Source: Paracoccaceae bacterium (GTDB taxonomy: Bacteria > Pseudomonadota > Alphaproteobacteria > Rhodobacterales > Rhodobacteraceae). From it: 7,171 bases of DNA. The stretch lies in contig RGAJ01000090.1 in assembly GCA_009920225.1 (NCBI GenBank), positions 1-7,171 on the forward strand. The letters run 5' to 3'. Below the pieces are notes generated by a model. The model was not told the origin of the DNA, did not search any database, and saw nothing but the letters and a program-made list of their open reading frames with translations. Of the stretch, positions 6,224-7,171 are shown one piece after another. The translations under genes were made by a program, and so were the position numbers. Numbering within the stretch: the first letter of the stretch is position 1; every line of letters begins with the position of its first letter.

Positions 6224-6286
6224 TCACCCCACGCGCTCCCACTGCACGTTTGTGAAGGATCCAGCCATCCTAGCCGACCGTTTCAT
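6224..6286 (-). pseudogene. short minus-strand frame abutting the terminator, possible gene remnant
   Basis: A 20-codon frame from ATG 6286 encodes MKRSARMAGSFTNVQWERVG and stops at TGA (6226-6224), two bases before the minus-strand terminator stem. The same frame is open about 13 codons further upstream (residues ending RLEFFRLWPR) before meeting a stop. No ribosome-binding site is clear and the product matches no family I can name. The tight stop-terminator spacing is what makes it worth listing: it could be a very short gene, the tail of a decayed one, or coincidence. Confidence 0.2.
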
Positions 6287-6450
6287 CCTAGGCCAAAGCC
6301 GAAAAAATTCCAAGCGTTGCTTAGTTCAAACTTGAATCAAACCACACGTGATTGCGGGAATGTCGGTTTCGGCACTTTTGACGCCGTGGTTTCAAAGACG
6401 TTGTGTCAGCTTTGTACTAGTTTGCGGTTCAACCATTGCGCTTTGGGTCG

Positions 6451-6480
6451 ATTTGCATTTAACCTTTGGCCAAAGCAAAT
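6451..6480. promoter_or_regulatory. nested inverted repeat, possible operator of the molybdenum-hydroxylase gene
   Basis: The outer arms ATTTGC (6451-6456) and GCAAAT (6475-6480) enclose the perfect twelve-base palindrome CTTTGGCCAAAG (6464-6475), sharing one G with it. It lies 45 bases before ATG 6525. Such symmetric sites often bind dimeric regulators, and molybdenum-hydroxylase operons are commonly controlled by LysR-, GntR- or TetR-type proteins. No regulator gene is in view and I found no good -10/-35 pair to anchor it. Confidence 0.35.
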
Positions 6481-6490
6481 GTATTCACAA

Positions 6491-6520
6491 GGAACACAGG
6501 TTCCAAAAATTACAGGGGAT
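6491..6520 (+). promoter_or_regulatory. small hairpin and ribosome-binding site before the FAD-subunit gene
   Basis: GGAAC (6491-6495) and GTTCC (6500-6504) are perfect arms around ACAG. Ten bases on lies the purine-rich AGGGGAT (6514-6520), a good ribosome-binding site four bases before ATG 6525 that supports this start. The hairpin would sit in the leader RNA or act as a second DNA operator. Confidence 0.5.
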
Positions 6521-6524
6521 TTGT

Positions 6525-7171
6525 ATGAACTATCATAGTCCATCAAGTTTTGCCGATGCTGCCCGCATTGCGGCACAGGCGACGGGAATCACACGGTATT
6601 TGGCAGGTGGCACAGACGTGTTGGTGCAAATGCGTGCGGGCGCGGTGACGCCTGATGATATCATCGACATCAAGAACATTGCGGGTGTGCATGACATTTT
6701 GCGCACCGCAGACGGTGGTTTTGTGATTGGCGCAGCCGTGTCAGGCGCACAAATGGGTGCTCATGCGGATTTATGTGCCGCTTGGCCCGGTGTGGTCGAG
6801 GGAATTGAATTGGTTGGATCGACCCAAGTCCAAGGTCGCGCGACATTGACAGGCAATCTGTGCAATGGATCGCCAGCCGCGGACAGCGTGCCGGGTTTGG
6901 TTGCAGCTGGTGCTGTTGCACAAGTGGTAAACGCCTCTGGCACCCGTGATATCCCGATTGAGGATATTCCCGCAGGCCCAGGGCGCGCAAACCTAGCGAA
7001 GGGGGACGTTATCGCCTCAATCACGTTGCCCGCCCGCGGGACAGGGGGTGGGGATGCCTATATGCGCTTTACCCCGCGAACCGAAATGGACATCGCGGTC
7101 GTGGGCTGTGCGATCAGCTTGACGGTCGATGGTGATACGATCACGTCGGCCCGCGTGGCCTTGGGCGCGGT
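6525..7171 (+). CDS. xanthine/CO/aldehyde dehydrogenase family FAD-binding (medium, M) subunit, partial
   Basis: This is the FAD-carrying subunit of a three-subunit molybdenum hydroxylase, passing electrons from the Mo-cofactor large subunit via the 2Fe-2S small subunit to an acceptor. The 215 visible codons cover the FAD-binding domain of molybdopterin dehydrogenases. The first FAD loop is LAGGTDVLVQMR at 26-37. The second is GSTQVQGRATLTGNLCNGSP at 98-117, continuing AADSVPGLVAAGA to 130. RFTPRTEMDIAVVG at 181-194 is the usual substrate-side segment before the C-terminal CO-dehydrogenase-type flavoprotein domain, which runs off the edge. The second loop reads QVQGR/TLTGN where many family members have QIRNR/TIGGN, probably a subfamily trait. 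The start has a strong ribosome-binding site and no N-terminal export signal. The large and small subunit genes are expected just downstream. Substrate cannot be told from this subunit. Confidence 0.93.
   Translation, partial: MNYHSPSSFADAARIAAQATGITRYLAGGTDVLVQMRAGAVTPDDIIDIKNIAGVHDILRTADGGFVIGAAVSGAQMGAHADLCAAWPGVVEGIELVGSTQVQGRATLTGNLCNGSPAADSVPGLVAAGAVAQVVNASGTRDIPIEDIPAGPGRANLAKGDVIASITLPARGTGGGDAYMRFTPRTEMDIAVVGCAISLTVDGDTITSARVALGA

Larger units (their letters stand above)
5946..6524. other. 579-base gap with no convincing intact gene
   Basis: The left part (5946-6191) is A/T-richer than the flanks and holds a relict-looking plus-strand frame. At 6190-6221 there is a hairpin that reads as a minus-strand terminator, with a 20-codon minus-strand frame stopping two bases before it. 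The right part (6287-6524) has only inverted repeats and the leader of the molybdenum-hydroxylase gene. A plus-strand frame opening with ATG at 6194 (114 codons) starts inside the hairpin, has no ribosome-binding site, is rich in Cys, Pro and His, and overlaps the start of the next gene, so I do not call it. Confidence 0.6.

Noticed and set aside
6194..6538. 114-codon plus-strand frame in the gap
   Set aside because: It begins inside the terminator-like hairpin, lacks a ribosome-binding site, has atypical Cys/His/Pro-rich composition, and overlaps the well-supported start at 6525.
1..7171. CRISPR array, insertion sequence, prophage, toxin-antitoxin or defence system
   Set aside because: There are no regularly spaced repeats, no transposase or integrase motifs, and no terminal inverted repeats with target duplications. 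All intact genes have housekeeping or metabolic families.

Overview
The window looks like a chromosomal segment of an alphaproteobacterium of the order Rhodobacterales (Roseobacter group). This rests on protein style and gene neighbourhood: a Mic60/mitofilin-like COG4223 protein directly downstream of hemD, a divergent tsaD-gpsA pair, and a glycine-rich RhlE-type helicase. I could not run a database search, so the taxonomy is inference. G+C content is moderate, and apart from one non-coding gap there is no sign of a mobile island.

Left, minus strand (1-1518): hemD (uroporphyrinogen-III synthase), then 16 bases later a membrane-anchored coiled-coil protein of the Mic60/mitofilin-like family that runs off the left edge. 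Middle, plus strand (1555-4312): a compact four-gene cluster of tsaD (tRNA t6A synthesis), gpsA (glycerol-3-phosphate dehydrogenase), a YciI-family protein and an EVE-domain protein. The junctions are ATGA overlap, ATGA overlap and zero gap, so the genes are almost certainly co-transcribed and translationally coupled. hemD and tsaD diverge from a gap of about 36 bases that must hold both promoters or share them with coding DNA.

From 4313 to 4596 is a non-coding gap that acts as the leader of a DEAD-box RNA helicase (4597-5910). It holds a run of small perfect hairpins, one ending one base before the ribosome-binding site, plus a segment that could pair with that site. A textbook intrinsic terminator follows the helicase gene.

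From about 5946 to 6524 there is no convincing gene. The gap holds a short relict-looking plus-strand reading frame, a strong hairpin that reads as an intrinsic terminator on the MINUS strand with no obvious gene feeding it, and several inverted repeats upstream of the last gene. That gene (6525 to the right edge) is the FAD-binding medium subunit of a molybdenum hydroxylase (xanthine/CO/aldehyde dehydrogenase family); its partner subunits should lie just beyond the window.

Most of the window is conserved housekeeping DNA. I do not see a defence system, CRISPR array, prophage or insertion sequence. The places most worth a second look are the helicase leader, the gap at 5946-6524, and the EVE-domain gene embedded in a t6A-synthesis operon.
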